From positions 3,286,001 to 3,350,000 of the forward strand of contig NC_064005.1 of NCBI RefSeq assembly GCF_932276165.1: 64,000 nucleotides of DNA, given 5' to 3'. The position numbers were made by a program, and so were the translations under genes. Positions 14,801-29,800 of the stretch are shown here, in pieces (position 1 is the first letter of the stretch; each line of letters opens with the position of its first letter). Below the pieces are notes generated by a model. That model ran no database searches, was not told the origin of the DNA, and saw nothing but the letters and a program-made list of their open reading frames with translations. The stretch comes from Plutella xylostella (lineage: Eukaryota; Arthropoda; Insecta; Lepidoptera; Plutellidae).

Positions 14801-17800
14801 TTCTCAGAAATAGCAAAGAAGTTGGAAAGGCTTTTTTTGTTAGTCGCGTAAGCAATATACGTCTATGTTTATTCAAAATATTCATGATTAAATTTATGCT
14901 AATGACAGCATAGAAAATGTTTGAATCTAGTATTGCGTACGCATGCAGCATGTTTTATGCAGAGGATCTGTTTGACAACGTTTTGTGTAATTATGCCAAA
15001 TTAATGTTTGTGCAAATGCTCTGTCCTGTGTCACGTAACGTGACTATTGCAAACAAGCGCATACAAACAAACATGTTGACGTGAGAAGCCGCGACGTGTC
15101 ACGACCTCGCAATTTGCGCCAAGTTTTATTGCTATTCCGGGATCCTGTCGCTGTCAGTCACACCTCATTTGCCAAAGTAAATGGAAAACCAATTCCTGTT
15201 TTTTTAATGAAATGGGTAGATAATGTGTTAAATAATTTCATAGTTTTTGATAATTTTTACTTATGTTATTATTTCAGAAACTAGGTAGGTATCTCTCCAG
15301 ATTTTAATAATTATGCACAAAGCACACTGAAATTACAGTGTAATTTACATTATTAAAATTTCAAAAGCCCTATGTTATCCGGTCTGTCAGCGCCAGTGTG
15401 GACACTTAATACGCAAATAAACAAAACAACATCACGACGCGCACTTTGACAATTTGCGCGGGAACTCTGCCAGCGCCGCTATACGGGCGGCGCGCAATTG
15501 CAAATCTAGACACCGTACCCTTGAGTTTATTGGGTCTAATCAAAAGCAATCAATGCATTGTTTGTATACAGTATAAACAAAATCACTGATCATAAGACTG
15601 GTACTGGTTCATTTGAAGAGATATTTGATATCTTCCTTGCGGCGTCGAAACGATCTGCCCTCGGCCATCTTAATCCAGGCACCACCGGAGTTTCTGTCAA
15701 CCCAGAGACAATTACCTAAGTATATTATTACTATTATATTATCAACTTTAGATTGCTATTTCAATAACAATATCCTTTAGGTAATGTCCAAAAAAAAATT
15801 AATATAATAGGTACCTTATAGGTACCTAAAAAAATATTATATGTACCTAAGCAAAGCACATTCAAAAGCGCACCCTGTATCGTACGGTAACATTGACTCG
15901 ACTAACACAGAAATGTCCATTCTGCCTGGCGCGGAATATTCTGCCTACTTTGAATTGCAAATAACATGTTCCCCAAAAATGCCGCCCATTCAGAAAAGAT
16001 CGGTATTCATTATTTGTTACGGACTGTTAAACAAAACAACAAACGAGTTTTTTGTCTTTGGCTTGGAAAATGAGAAAGGCAATTTGTGAAATTCTGACCG
16101 GCAATTTAAAAAGGTCTGACAAATTTATGTTTTAGGGTTTTAAGTATTCGTATTTAGACCGTTTTCATATTTACAATTTGTGTCAATAAGTTCGAATTGA
16201 CTCTACATTCTGTTTTTTTTTATTATTTATTTATTCTCCAAAAAACAACATGCATGGTTACAATAACAAACATTGCCAAACTCCTATTGCAGTTTATCAT
16301 AGTCATACACTGTCATTGCAGTTTATGGATTCTACTAGAATCCATATACTATTGAAGATGCCTTGCTAAACTCGTACTGTGTGTGCTTTACAATGTAGGT
16401 ACTTATTGATTATTATATAGAAATCTTTTGTATGGGACTGTCTTACAGGGCTGTTTTTAGGAGTTTTTCGGATATATTTTATCACGCTGTAAAAACCATC
16501 TTTAGATCATACTTAAATATATTTTTTTATAAAAAAATGGTATTTGCACCATACTAACAGCATATTTACCCAAGTCTCCAATAAACGCCAGAGTAATTTC
16601 GTCAAAAGACGCGACTAATTATTTTCATTTGTATGCAAATTCGCCGGCAATAAAATTACAAGTCCACAGATAAAACACAATTGAGCGGGTAATAAACTGC
16701 TTTACTTTCACCGTGGAACTTGTACTGAAATTTGAGCAACGCAGCTAACGCCTGACGAATAAACGGGTAGCATAATGTCCAAAACCACGCTAAAATAATC
16801 TAATATTGCCTGTAACCAAAACACCAAAAAATAAATAACTTTTCATTTTCCATCCTTTGCATAGGCTACGTCAATTTTCATTCTTCGCCTAGGTTTAAAT
16901 TGTTCTGTGTATTTTATTAAGTACGTGGTTTTGTCCATAAAGGGTTTAAGAAAACGGAAAATGCAAGTCAAACCCGCACAACAAGAGCTCTGTACCATTA
17001 TCTTATTCTATAAATATATATTTCTGGTATTATGCTTTGCCAGAAACCTATCTTTGTTAAATTTAACTTTGTATTTGTAAGGAACAGAGAGTCAAATAAA
17101 AAATAAGAGACATAATCGCTACCAATGAAAAAGTTTTAGTCACCAAAAGTTAAACCTGCCGTTGCATATAATTATGTGACTTAAACTTTTTCATTGCTCG
17201 TGAGTATATTATGCAACACATACTTAATGTACTCTATGTATTTGATATTTCGAATCAGTTAGTAAGTTAGCTTATATTTTGGCTTGGGCATTTTAGTACA
17301 ATTATTTAGGTTTGGACATTGTGGCATTCACTCCAACAAACGCGTAAGTTATTCAAGGCAGGCGTGACAACTCGCAACAAACTTTAGATTTATTGCGCAA
17401 CAAAAGTTGACGCGTCAGCACAAGTGTAACGGATACGAGAATTCATGTCGGCTGACGAGGCGCTCTGAAACAAGCCCACCATAGGTACGTAGGTATGTAA
17501 TACATGGCATAGTATGTGTGTACGTGAAATCACTTTCGGAACTTAGAAATTAAGTGTAACAACCAAAGCGTGAATCTTAATATTACGTAGAACATACATT
17601 CCTACCGAAAAAAAAGTGTGTGAGAAAACCTTTTAGTTAGTAAGTATGTATAATATAATTTATACATTTATCAATATATATATATATATATATATTATAA
17701 TATTGTAAATAATAATACTTCAATGTACTAGGATTCGCCATTCAGGTTTCGTACTAAAAATAATCAAATTGTTTTCATAGGCAGTCAGTTGCAGCTTTGA

Positions 17801-20800
17801 TCGTTCTGACGGATTAATTATGAAACTACACTGGCTTGCAAAAACATGTGGGTACTTTTAAATATTTAGTTTATTTTTTCATAGACTGTACTGCGTGTTT
17901 GAAAAGTGTCAGAGAGTTTCAAATAAAAATATTTGAATAACATCTATACCTATATATTTTTGGTATTTTTTTAGAACATAGTTGTAGAACAACAAATAGT
18001 TTTTATTTTGAAAGTACGTAGGTAGGTTGAATACCGTGAAATCAGACAGAATAAAAATATTTCAACATCGCCCTTCGAGTTAATACTTAAGTATTTATAC
18101 ACATATCAGAATTTAAAAGTGTGATACTTATTTCTGCATGCCCGTGTAGTCAGCGAGTATCTCAGGGCTGATTAGTAACTCCGTAATTTAATTAAGACCT
18201 ACTAAGACGTTTCCTTGAAAAGTTTCTTTAAAATGAAATCAATCGCATTTTTTAAACAATTTGAGCGGTTCATTATTTTTAACATTCAAACGCTTTTCTA
18301 CATCAATATTCTTGTTAGTCTTACTTAGTGCCAATTTCTGCTGAACCAGCCAACTTCTCCATTGTCGGTTATCTAACCGACAGGAATTGAATGAAATTAA
18401 ACGTCATCTCCATATAAACTCATGACAGATGTGTCAAAAGTTAACCACTACTCCCTGGTTATGCTCTAACCGAGAATGGAGAAATTGGTAGTAATAACTA
18501 ATCAGTCGTTTATCTGACAGTAGGTCTTTGAAATTTGAAAAAATAACAAAAAAACCTATAAACCAGATGGTTATTAGCGTCTAGCAGCGGAGGCTATTCC
18601 CAACTAGCTTTTTGTTCCAGATGAAACACTGTTATGGCTTTTATGAACCACCGACTCAATTCTACTATAAGAAATTTTATTACTACATAGGTACGTATTG
18701 TATTTTTTTTAATAGGAAATAGATAAATATACTTATATAGAAACCTGTACTTACCACGATTCAAATATGCAACATTAAACGATGAGCCCTGTACAGAGAT
18801 ACCAACTTTTCAAAAACACCATAGTCAAATGTATGTCTATGCATGCCAATCAGAGCAAAAAAAAACAGAATTTCATAAATTTAAACTTATTTTCAATTAT
18901 TTTAACCTAGCTATGTATACTGAATTTTTGAAATAAGTTAAAAATACAAAGGATGCTTATGTTAAACGTTAGTTGCAGTTATCGGACCTGCACAAATGAA
19001 GCTACCAAAATGTATGAGTTTTTAGTAATATTACCTTATTTAAATCACGTTTTTGTCGATATTTTTTCTACATGCAACCTCTGTATGATTCTGGGATAGT
19101 AGAATAGGTGTTCGAACGAGTAATTGCCAAGTCTACCGCTTGCGGAACACCAATCGCGACGCTATAATTGAGAACATATTTGTGGCTGGCACTTTCAAAA
19201 TGTTCTACTTTTGACGCTGAAATTCTGGCAACATATATAAAATGTTGCCTTAATGACATGTGTGACGAAACTAATCTACTGGTACTCGTACAGCATGTTA
19301 GAGAAGCTAATAGCAACTAGATGGTCATTATTTAAAAGTAATAATAAATGGTATGGTATCAATTTATATTGTATTTTAACCACAGTTCATTATAAATACA
19401 GCTAGGTCGTAGATATAACTTAACCTTTGTGTTCTGAGCTATGTTTCATACAACCTAAAGATGGCAATAAAAAATCGGGACAAAGAGGTCGTTGCCCAGC
19501 AATCAAGGCTTTTGGCAACGCAAAATGGAGCGGAATAGGAGAATTTTGATTTTAATTTTATATTGACGGCCAAACCGTATTGCATGTATTTTATAGTTTT
19601 GTTATGTATAGTATATAGCATGTATTGTATAGTTTTGATATGTAGGTATTGTATAGTATATCATGAATTAATATTATCTGTATAAGAACTAACCAATAAA
19701 ATTAAGATAGTTTTAAGAACACTGTCACACATTAACACCAGGCAAAACAACAGCGATGACAAAAGGAGTGTGTGGCCACTGACAGGCGTCTGTTAAGTTC
19801 TCTGAAGACAGCTGACACTGGCCCTACCCTTCAAATGTTTGTTGCCATTATAATTGTAAGTGTGACTGTGTGAAACAAAGAAAAAAAAAAAAAAAAAAAA
19901 AACAAGAAATGCACAACTGGGGGTTTTTAGTCGGTTAAAGGCCGACACTACCTGGGTCCCCTTCCCAGGTGTCTGTGTAGATTTTCCTCCAGGAGTGCAA
20001 AAAAAAAAAATTATTAATAATAGGTATATAGGTATACATATATAAAAGATAAAATATATATATTATAAGCTTCCACATTGAGTAGTGAGTAGTTAAAAGA
20101 TGAAGACAAAAAACAACCAAACTCTCACAATATATTGATCTCTCAAAAAGGCACGGACATAAAGTCTGTGGAGTGATAATAAAATCTTTAAAAAAAAAAA
20201 AAAAAAAAACTATGTTTCATGAAAATCAGTTAAGAAATTCAAAAGTTATGCGACTTTTAGGGTGACTTGCACAAGGCGTTTAAATTTATTTAAATCTATT
20301 GCTCACTTGCTTTGACAGTATAGTGACAGAGCAAGACAGCAATAGATTTAAATATGTTTAAATGTCTTGTGCAAGTCACCCTTAGTGGTTACGTTATCTA
20401 GGTAGTGTCACATTTGAACTTCTAGGACCACTTGCAGAAACATATTAAATCTAGATTTAGTGTCAAATCTCGATTTAAGAAACGTCAATTTATATAAAAT
20501 TTGACACTAAATCGAGATTTAACACTAAATCGAGATTTAACACTAAATCGAGATTTAACACTAAATCGAGATTTAACACTAAATCTAGATTTAATATGTT
20601 GGTGCAAGTGGCCCCTAGTGTAAGATTTGGGGTGACTTCTACGGCGCACGCTCGGAAGGGAGCTAAGACAAGATTGAAATAGCGGGAAGCGTATTACAGT
20701 CTGCAAAGCCTTCGGTGGCCTCCTCGCCGGCACTGGCTTGCCGCCCGAACAACATTGATACCGAAAAGGCTTTCGGATTTTCTATAGTCTCGTAACGCTG

Positions 20801-23800
20801 TTATTGGTACGGTACAATTTATATCGACGAAATCTGAAATGATTGAGTATCTTTGAATTTAATTATTTTTTATCGGATACACAAGACATGATCACACGAA
20901 CGATGGCAATAGCACGGCGTCGTAGTACAATTGCGGCTTTTGGTTATGGCTTTTCTATTGTCTCAAATTCTCTATACTTACATAATTATTATTTTTTGTA
21001 CCAAAGGATTTGCCACCGAAGTGAAAGAATTGGCGAGTCAGATAAGCGTCAGTAGCTGCACACTGCACTAACATATTATAGGTGTGAATTCTGTAATACA
21101 CACAAACATATTCTAAATTCAAATTGTAAAATCTTTGGCAGCAGAGTTTTGTGCTGTTTTTTTTGTTCTCACAGAGCTATGCTTTACATCAAGTAGGTAT
21201 TCCAAGTGAGAGAGCGGATTTTTCCAAGCATTTGAATAGAATCCTTATTGTCGGATCACCTTCAGACTCACATCAGCACATAAGTAACACGGAAATACTA
21301 AACGTTTACGTTAATTTAAACATACTTTTAAATAGTAGTAGTATAACTTTATTGTTCATAAAACACTTTGTTCATGTACCTAACATTTTAGACATAAAAA
21401 ACTATAATACAATAAGGGCGGCTTTATCGCAAAAACCGAAATCGGCGGCTTAATCTTCCAGGTAACTGTACGAGCTAGAAAAGACAATTTTGAATATAAA
21501 TCAGGAAGTTGCACAAAAATATAAACACTAAAGGGAAAGGAAATTAATAGCTACTTATTTTATTAATAAATACTTAAATACATACATACTTATAAAAAAC
21601 TATATTGCATAAAATATATACACCTAAATAGGTATGTAATTGAGAGCCACGTACAGGAACTAAATAGGTATGTAATTGAGAGCCACGTACAGCCCCTATG
21701 AGAAGAGAAGAAGAGAAGAGAAGGTATGTAATTCTGATGTTTATGAAGAATGTATGTCCTCATTATATGTTATATCAGTGGCATGGAATACTTTGTGTAT
21801 ATTCTGGAAGCTCCCTATCTAGTTAATCGGACAACCTGATTTAAACATACAAGTATGTAAGTACATAAATAACTGTTACAATGAGTAGCTTTCACTTCTT
21901 CAGCTCCATAAATATATTTCTACAAAACAGCTTCATAAACTGATGAAGGACATAACCCTCGTTCTTACAGCACTGTCGGGTAATAAACTGTGTGGTAAAT
22001 AAATCCCCGGGAAAGTGGAGGGAAACCAGAGTAGATTTGATCTTGACAGAACACAATACCGTCATAAAATTCAACATGACTTAACACGAGTAAACTTTAT
22101 GAGTGATAGAGTAGAGTGCAAGTTTTTCAGACAACTTACTTCGACAGTACAGGCTACAAAATAGATAACCAACACTAAGGTTTTTTTACGAAAGGTCATA
22201 AACGAAAATGATTATTGGTAGGTACAAAAATGATATTTTTCTGCTTTCGGCAATGCCAATTTCGCTATAACTGTATACGGAAGATTTTGTAGAGTATGAC
22301 TTTAAATACTTTTTCGCTTTTAAAGAAACATATTTTAAAGCTCTTTGACTCGAATGAAAGCGATGCGCCAAGAAATGGATGTGTAACATGCTCTATGTCG
22401 ACACTCTTTGATGTTCCCTATTTGCCTCGGGCGGGTGACAATTTATCGTGCTCTTGTGGGTAAAAATACAAGGAACCAGTGACAAAGTTCACAAGAATTC
22501 AAGTAAGTATAATCATCCGTTTGCTATAGAGTTTGCTGAAAACCTGTAGGTAGGTTTATATTATATAGGTAGGTACGACTGCGGTATACGTATTTATAGT
22601 GCCACAAACTTATCTGTTCCGGTGAGAATGAATTAAATTGGTCCATATCTAGTTACTCACTAATAAGTTATATATTGATATAGATTAGATGGATTTATTT
22701 AAACCGCAAGGGTAAATTGCCATTACGGGAAAACTTAACATCCTAGAGAATTAAGAAATATTAGAAATTTACGTGAACTCTTACCGGAACAGATAAGTTT
22801 GTGGCACTGTAGATACTTTTCTAAAGTCTATCTGTCAGCTTCACACCTGGGAACGTCAAATTAAATATAATCTGGAGTATGGAATGCAAAAGCAGCGCTG
22901 TGATTGGATGAAATTCTCTTTCGCGAAGGACTTATGTTCATGCTTAGGGAGATCTAAACTAGGCATATACTCGTACCTTATATGTGAGTCAGTGTGATTA
23001 AACCCAAAAGATTTTCTCCAATATAAATGTAATAATTTCAGATAATAAAGTAAGTTAAAATTAACCACAGGGAAACTGCCTCAATTTCCCTCCAGGCCCT
23101 CTCAATTCTCTAGTGATTTTATTAAATTTTCTCTCTTAGCTTTGTACAATTTTCTCAGCAGGCGCCGTCGTTTCTCCACATTATGTATTTAAATAAAATC
23201 AACTCCAGTTTGCTGGTGTATTTTTTTTATTTAATGAATAATTCATAGGCCGGAAGATTTTTTTTACAAATTTTTCGTGCAAATTTGATATTTTACCCAA
23301 TCAGCATAGCAGGTAGCGGTTCTAAATCAAGTCTATGGTACTTGTACTTACCTACAACTAGGTACATTTAGATAAGATATAATAATGTTACCGTACTGTT
23401 GCTGTTAAAAGACTGAAATTAAAATCCTAATCCTCATCCTCAATATTACAGCCATTGACAATATTACTAACGTAATGGCCGGGCCGACTTTTATTAGTTA
23501 CCTACCTACTAAGTAGTTAGTAGTTTTTTATTACATTCATAATGAAACTTCAGGTTATTCAACCTTACGTATAATCAAATTGTAATCCTTATAGTTAAAA
23601 AGTTAGAGACACGTATTATTATTATACACAAGGATCGTTTCCGATGGTCAAGGATATCTCAGTAGGACGGAATTAACATATAGAAACACAGAGCGCCAGC
23701 CACAATAGCCTTAATAGGAGTAGTGACGTAAATAACAAGAATCTAGCTATTCCTATGTTAATACTGAATGTGCGCATTTGCATGTAAGTAAAAATTCTAG

Positions 23801-26800
23801 CAAAAAATGCATTGCAGCTTGGTTTAATATAAGTATTAAGAAACTAAGCAAAATGCCACCATGTTTCTGTTACTTTGGTCTGTATTTTTTCTGTTATTTT
23901 GTTAGAGATATAGGGTATAGACAAAGTACCTTTGAAATAGTTAATGTATCAAGATTTCAAGCTATTCATGATAGATTAACTATTTTAAAGGTATTTAATT
24001 TATATGTATTTTAGGAAGGATTGACTGATTGTAGTATTTTTATAATTATATTAAAAGTTTAACTCTTGCGCCTCAAGATGACAATTATAGGAACTTCATC
24101 AATATACAATTTTGTCCTTTGTTTTATACAAAATATAAGTAGGTATAATCCAGTTTAAATAGACCGTTTCTAATACAGAAACTGATTGTTTTTACCGCAA
24201 TCTAACACGAAATGAAGATAATGTACCAACCAGACAGCAGGAAGTCTTTTCAAAATTAAATAAGATTTTTACCCAAAGTAAGCGACCGAATCGAACGAAT
24301 TCAATTCTTAATTTCACTTTCACATTTACCTACCAAGTCGGATCTCGAAAAACATAAATGAAGCCGGTTTCCGTTCATTTACCTTAAAGTAATTGGTATT
24401 TTAGATTGGTATATATTAATCAGAATGTTCCCACATTCATGTTCCTAGGGAATGAATAAGTGTTTATATTTTTGTTTTAGTTATCTACAGTACACGAATT
24501 CTAACCAGAATCACAATTAAGAAATGCCAAGGTCAACCTTAGTTTAACCTTAGTTTCTTCCAAGAGTTGGTGAATACATACAGGGTGAGTATTTCGTAGG
24601 TGCACATCCGATAGTAGGTCATAGAGATCTTCATTCTGACAACTTTTGTTATAATACCATGGAATATTGACGAAAAAAATATCTACTCCATATACAGTGC
24701 CACAAACTTATCTGTTCCGGTGACAGCTCACGTAAATGTCTAATATTTCTTCATTCTATAAGATTTTAAGTTTGCCAGTAGTGGTAATTCGCTCGTGTGG
24801 CTTTAATGAACTCATCTAATCTATATCAATATATAATTAATCAGTAAATAATGAGATATGGATCAATTTACTTCGCTCTCACCGGAACAGATAAGTTTGT
24901 CGCACTGTAGGTATTTCCATACTGCAAAAGGTTTTCTTATAAGGAAACTGCTATAGCATTGTAAAAAAAATAAGAATGTGTATAATCTTAAATCGTCCCC
25001 TTGCCGACATTCTGTCCACAATTGTTGCGAAAAAGGATTTTTCCCTACATTTAACGGCAAGCTTGAATTTAATTGTCTGAAAAAAGGAATAAAAAATTGC
25101 ACATCGACGGGGCCGATTGACCTACATTCTACAGCGGATAAAATAATATTTACAGACATCGCTTTAAACACACCTAGACCGACACCGTTATATTAAGGTA
25201 AATATTTTTACCATAGGGTACGGTATTGTTATTTTTCATTAAATATAAGGTTCAATTAAAGTAGTTATCCGATGTTTTTCCAGTATGCTACTTTATTAAA
25301 AAGTTTATTTATAAAAATATAATATGCAAGAGACGGCGTTATTCATATATTATTGAAACTACTGTTTTATTAATAATTTTACAACACATAAAAACGAAGA
25401 ATCATGACACTTCTTGAAGTTTTTCTTGAATAAACCTAGGTACTAGAAATCACAATCTTTTTATGATTTATTGCTCGCACTCAAACCAGAGCTTTTACAA
25501 TTTGGAGATTCACCGAGAAATTGCGAGGCCGTTTTGCATTGAAATCGTCGAAAATGTGAAGAGAGGAGGTGAAATATTGCAGCAGTGGGCAGCCCGACAC
25601 CGCAACACGAATATTATATCAATATGGGAAACGCTCTGTTTGACGTTAATAAATGACCCGTTTTTTTATTAAAAAAGAGTATTTAATTATTTATTTGGTG
25701 TTTTTTTTTCAGTTTAACTTTTTCCCTTGTTTCGATTGCGACCAAAAAAACATTCATTTAATTAAAAAACGGTATATTTTTCCGGTCCCGTGGGCATTAA
25801 ACCCTTTCTCCGCTCGTTTCTCTTGTTCGACTCATATTTTATTTATTTTTACACAAAACAAGGCACCGTGTAAGCGCTTATGTTTGCAAAACATAATCCC
25901 AACATTGCCCGCCAATGCGTACACACTCTACAGACCCGTAAACTTGGAGTGTGTAGCGGTACGAGTATATATTTTTTATTAAAGCTGTAAAAAACTTTGT
26001 GTTTTAGTCGGCGCGCAGATTACATTTTTATTTGAGTTTTTCATTCGAATATGAGAGCGAACTTTTTTCGACCAGCAATATGCCTCGTACAGTTGACGCC
26101 AAGTTTAGGTAACATCTCACTATTTTTTTTAAATGATCTTCTGTTTCCCTCGCTTTGAAATAAAAACGTTTAGTAATATTTTTTTTTAAAAGTGCGTCTT
26201 TTAAAAAACGTCGTAAGCGCTCGTTACGGACGAAACGAAATAAAATAAATAGCTGTCAGTTACATATTATGAGCCCGCCTGTACCTACCCGATAAATGTC
26301 AACCAGTGTTCCCGTTGTAAATATTTCCCGCTTGCATTTTGTACAAACAGGAACGGTGTCTTTCCTAGGTAAATCTTCTGGGAAATCGTCTATAGCAGCG
26401 TCACGTGCGAGCTAAGCGCACGTACATAGCAGACTTCTGCAAATAACGCTACATTTTTGCTCAACGTTCCCAACAATGTAGGTTGGTACGTTGAGTCTTG
26501 CAGCTCCTAGAAGTGGGCGCGTGTCGTGACGCCAGCACTCGCGCTTGTGCTCAAAGATTCCTCAGAACCCTAACGTTATCGGAAGCATAACATATTTTTT
26601 TGGTAGGTATACCCGTTTGTTATTTTTCTAACCACAATAACTACACGCGACATAGGAACGTACTAGTACATTTTTACGTAATTTTGGCGTCTGAACGTAG
26701 CGAGAGCGCTAATAGTCCGACGGATTAAACAACCTAACTTACACAGCCAAATAACCATGGTATTTCTTTGTTACAGGTCCAAAGTCCATACCTAGTAGTG

Positions 26801-29800
26801 GAGTTATCCTTGGATGCCCTGGAAGGCACCCAGCTGCGGGCGCTGGGGCTACTATCAGTGTTTGGTCTGAACATTACGTACGCGGTGACCCCTCCCCCCG
26901 CGCCCGTCCCGCCCGCACCCTCACCCCCTGCCTCGTCCTGCAGTGCGCTTGAGTGCCGCTTGCTCGGCCATTGCTATGCTACTTGGGATTATAGGTGAGT
27001 TAGCATACCTATGTACATAAAACATAGAGGTGGAGATATATCGAACTTGTTTGAAATTTTGCAATATGTGGCCACAATATTTCGCTCATTTCGAGCGCTA
27101 CGATAAGATATAGTGATCCTCTCGTTTTTTCGTCATATTTTAACGTAATTGAGATATCAAGAAGTTGAGTACGTCATAGATTTCATAACTTGTAGAACAT
27201 TATATTTTACAGAATGAGGATCTGAGTTTGATTCTTTCAGCTTGCCATATTTCTCCAATAACAAACAGTGATTAGAAAGACATCCTCACTAACATAATAT
27301 CACATAGCCAGTATAATATGAATTTATTTCCCATATATTAAACCTCTAGTTAGCGAATTCTGTGCAATGATTATCCGTTTCGGTATAATATTTGCGTTGG
27401 CGTTGTTTGTATTATTTCACGCAACAAATGAAATCCTACGATTCCACTTCTAATTATAAATTTAAATTGATATCAGGAGGTAAAACCGATGCAAATTAGA
27501 ATGTAGAGTCAGTATTAACGATCCATTGAATGAATGTTATAATAAATTTGTCGGAGCAATAAAAGCATTATGTTGGGTCGTTGTCACAAATTACGATTAG
27601 TTCGCTAGATAAATAATAGCTTTGCTTTCCATGGTAAAATTTGTAAATAAATTTACATAGTGAATCAGATAACAACTTTAGTGTCTGTTGAATGATATCA
27701 CAACCATTTCATTTTCACTAACCTACTACATAATTAAATATCCAAATATAACATGGTAGGACCTACTTACCACGTAACGTTACGTTACCTGGTAACGTGG
27801 TTGTTCTCATTTTCTCCTGGAAATAATATTGATGATACTTAATGAAAAATGATGATGGTAGTATTCATTCTCAACCGCTTACGTAACTTTGATTCGTGAT
27901 TCCATTCACATAAGAAAAGTATGTCCGCAACCCACGCTGAGCTAAGGCCTATTTGACGTACGTATGTATACCAAATTTCATTCAAATCCGTTCAGTAGTT
28001 TTGGCGTGAAAGTGTAACAGGCAGACAAACAGACACAGTTAATTTCGAGTTTATAATATTAGTTAGGATCTATGCTGTACTGTTATATACATTTTTCTTC
28101 CTTCGTTTCTTAAACTATTTTTTCCACAGGCAGTTCTACTGCTCGTGCTTCGAGGGCTACTCGGGCGCAGACTGCGGCGCCGGCCCGCTCTGCGCGCCCA
28201 ACATGTGTATGAACGGAGGCGTCTGCAGGTAACACACACTCAACACTCACACTAACAGACACACACACACACACACTGCGGCGCCGGCCCGCTCTGCACC
28301 CCTAATATGTGCATGAACGGAGGCGTCTGCAGGTAACACACATTCAACACTCACACTAACACACACACACTGCGGCGCCGGCCCGCTCTGCACCCCCAAC
28401 ATGTGCATGAACGGAGGCGTCTGCAGGTAACACACATTCAACACTCACACTAACACACACACACACACACTGCGGCGCCGGCCCGCTCTGCACCCCCAAC
28501 ATGTGCATGAACGGAGGCGTCTGCAGGTAACACACATTCAACACTCACACTAACACACACACACTGCGGCGCCGGCCCGCTCTGCACCCCCAACATGTGC
28601 ATGAACGGAGGCGTCTGCAGGTAACACACATTCAACACTCACACTAACACACACACACACACACACTGCGGCGCCGGCCCGCTCTGCACCCCCAACATGT
28701 GCATGAACGGAGGCGTCTGCAGGTAACACACATTCAACACTCACACTAACACACACACACTGCGGCGCCGGCCCGCTCTGCACCCCCAACATGTGCATGA
28801 ACGGAGGCGTCTGCAGGTAACACACATTCAACACTCACACTAACACACAGACACAGACACACACACACACTGCGGCGCCGGCCCGCTCTGCACCCCCAAC
28901 ATGTGTATGAACGGAGGCGTCTGCAGGTAACACACATTCAACACTCACACTAACACAGACACACACACACACTGCGGCGCCGGCCCGCTCTGCGCGCCCA
29001 ACATGTGCATGAACGGAGGCGTCTGCAGGTAACACACACTCCAACACTTAGGGTACACCTTTACACTAACACACATATTAAACTCACTAAAACACACACA
29101 CTGCGACGCTTCTTGTCGTAAACCGATCAAGAAAACAGTGCGTTTCTTTAAAAGATAAATGCCATTATTTACTGGTCTTAGTTAATTATTTATTTAATTT
29201 AATGGATTCTGGCCTTACAGCTCATCAAAAGTAAAGCATAAAATGTGCGCGAATATTTGGAATAAAAACCTTTCAGTGTTTTTAAAACTTCACTCAGACA
29301 GGTTAAGATTGAACTTTTCGACTTTCAAATTGTGGACATTACTTGAAACTTTTACTAGTACAAAGGAAAGAGTCTTTAAAGTCGCAGACTTCGAATTTAA
29401 AGTACAAAATTAAAGTTTCTATTGATTTCAGCGAGTGACTTCTTAAAACTTGGTAAAGCGGAAATCCCCTATTTGTGTACTCTGCGAACTTCCGGCAAGT
29501 TCTGAATTCGAAACAACTTAACTGTTTTTAATCTTCAATTGAGCTTTGTCTGCCGTTCCACTTGAAACTGTCCAAGCCTTCGTAAACTTTGCTATACCTA
29601 TAATGAATTATACCCATCAATACAAGTCTATTTTAGTTTATCTATCGACATCAGTACTATGGAAGAAAATATATAATTGTCAGTTTCGGTATTGAGATTG
29701 AATTATCGCTTAATCCAATAAAATGCACAAAACAGTAATAACAAACCTAGCCTATTTTGACAACAATACATTAATTAAGACAAAATATAAAATACGTTTA

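Larger units (their letters stand above)
2838..26776 (+). other. Receptor intron 1, mostly non-coding
   Basis: A 23.9-kb intron between in-phase junctions. Apart from the elements listed separately I see no gene in 2838-5304, 6661-8465, 9500-11594, 14644-17112, 20615-22596 or 24910-26776. Isolated frames of 60-110 codons (for example 15841-16089 and 24978-25196) have no recognisable domain and no coding signature. Short copies of the CACCCTGTA/TACAGGGTG end motif occur near 4642, 7384, 10766, 14310 and 24588. Confidence 0.6.

Noticed and set aside
15841..16089. 82-codon plus-strand frame
   Set aside because: No recognisable domain or splice context, and length is within chance for this size of DNA.
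20485..20733. Minus-strand peptide with repeated SRFSVK
   Set aside because: It comes from the 18-bp tandem repeat inside a MITE; the period is a multiple of three by chance.
24863..25196. Overlapping frames on both strands (102 and 72 codons)
   Set aside because: Neither shows a domain, signal peptide or splice signals; both strands being open suggests chance.
28229..29030. Possible CRISPR-like array (regular repeats and spacers)
   Set aside because: Eukaryotic context, the repeats are an exon fragment with donor, and the spacers are CA microsatellite.
28247..29130. Series of 60-94 codon minus-strand frames with identical Cys/Val-rich peptides
   Set aside because: They are the EGF exon repeat read backwards together with the CA microsatellite.
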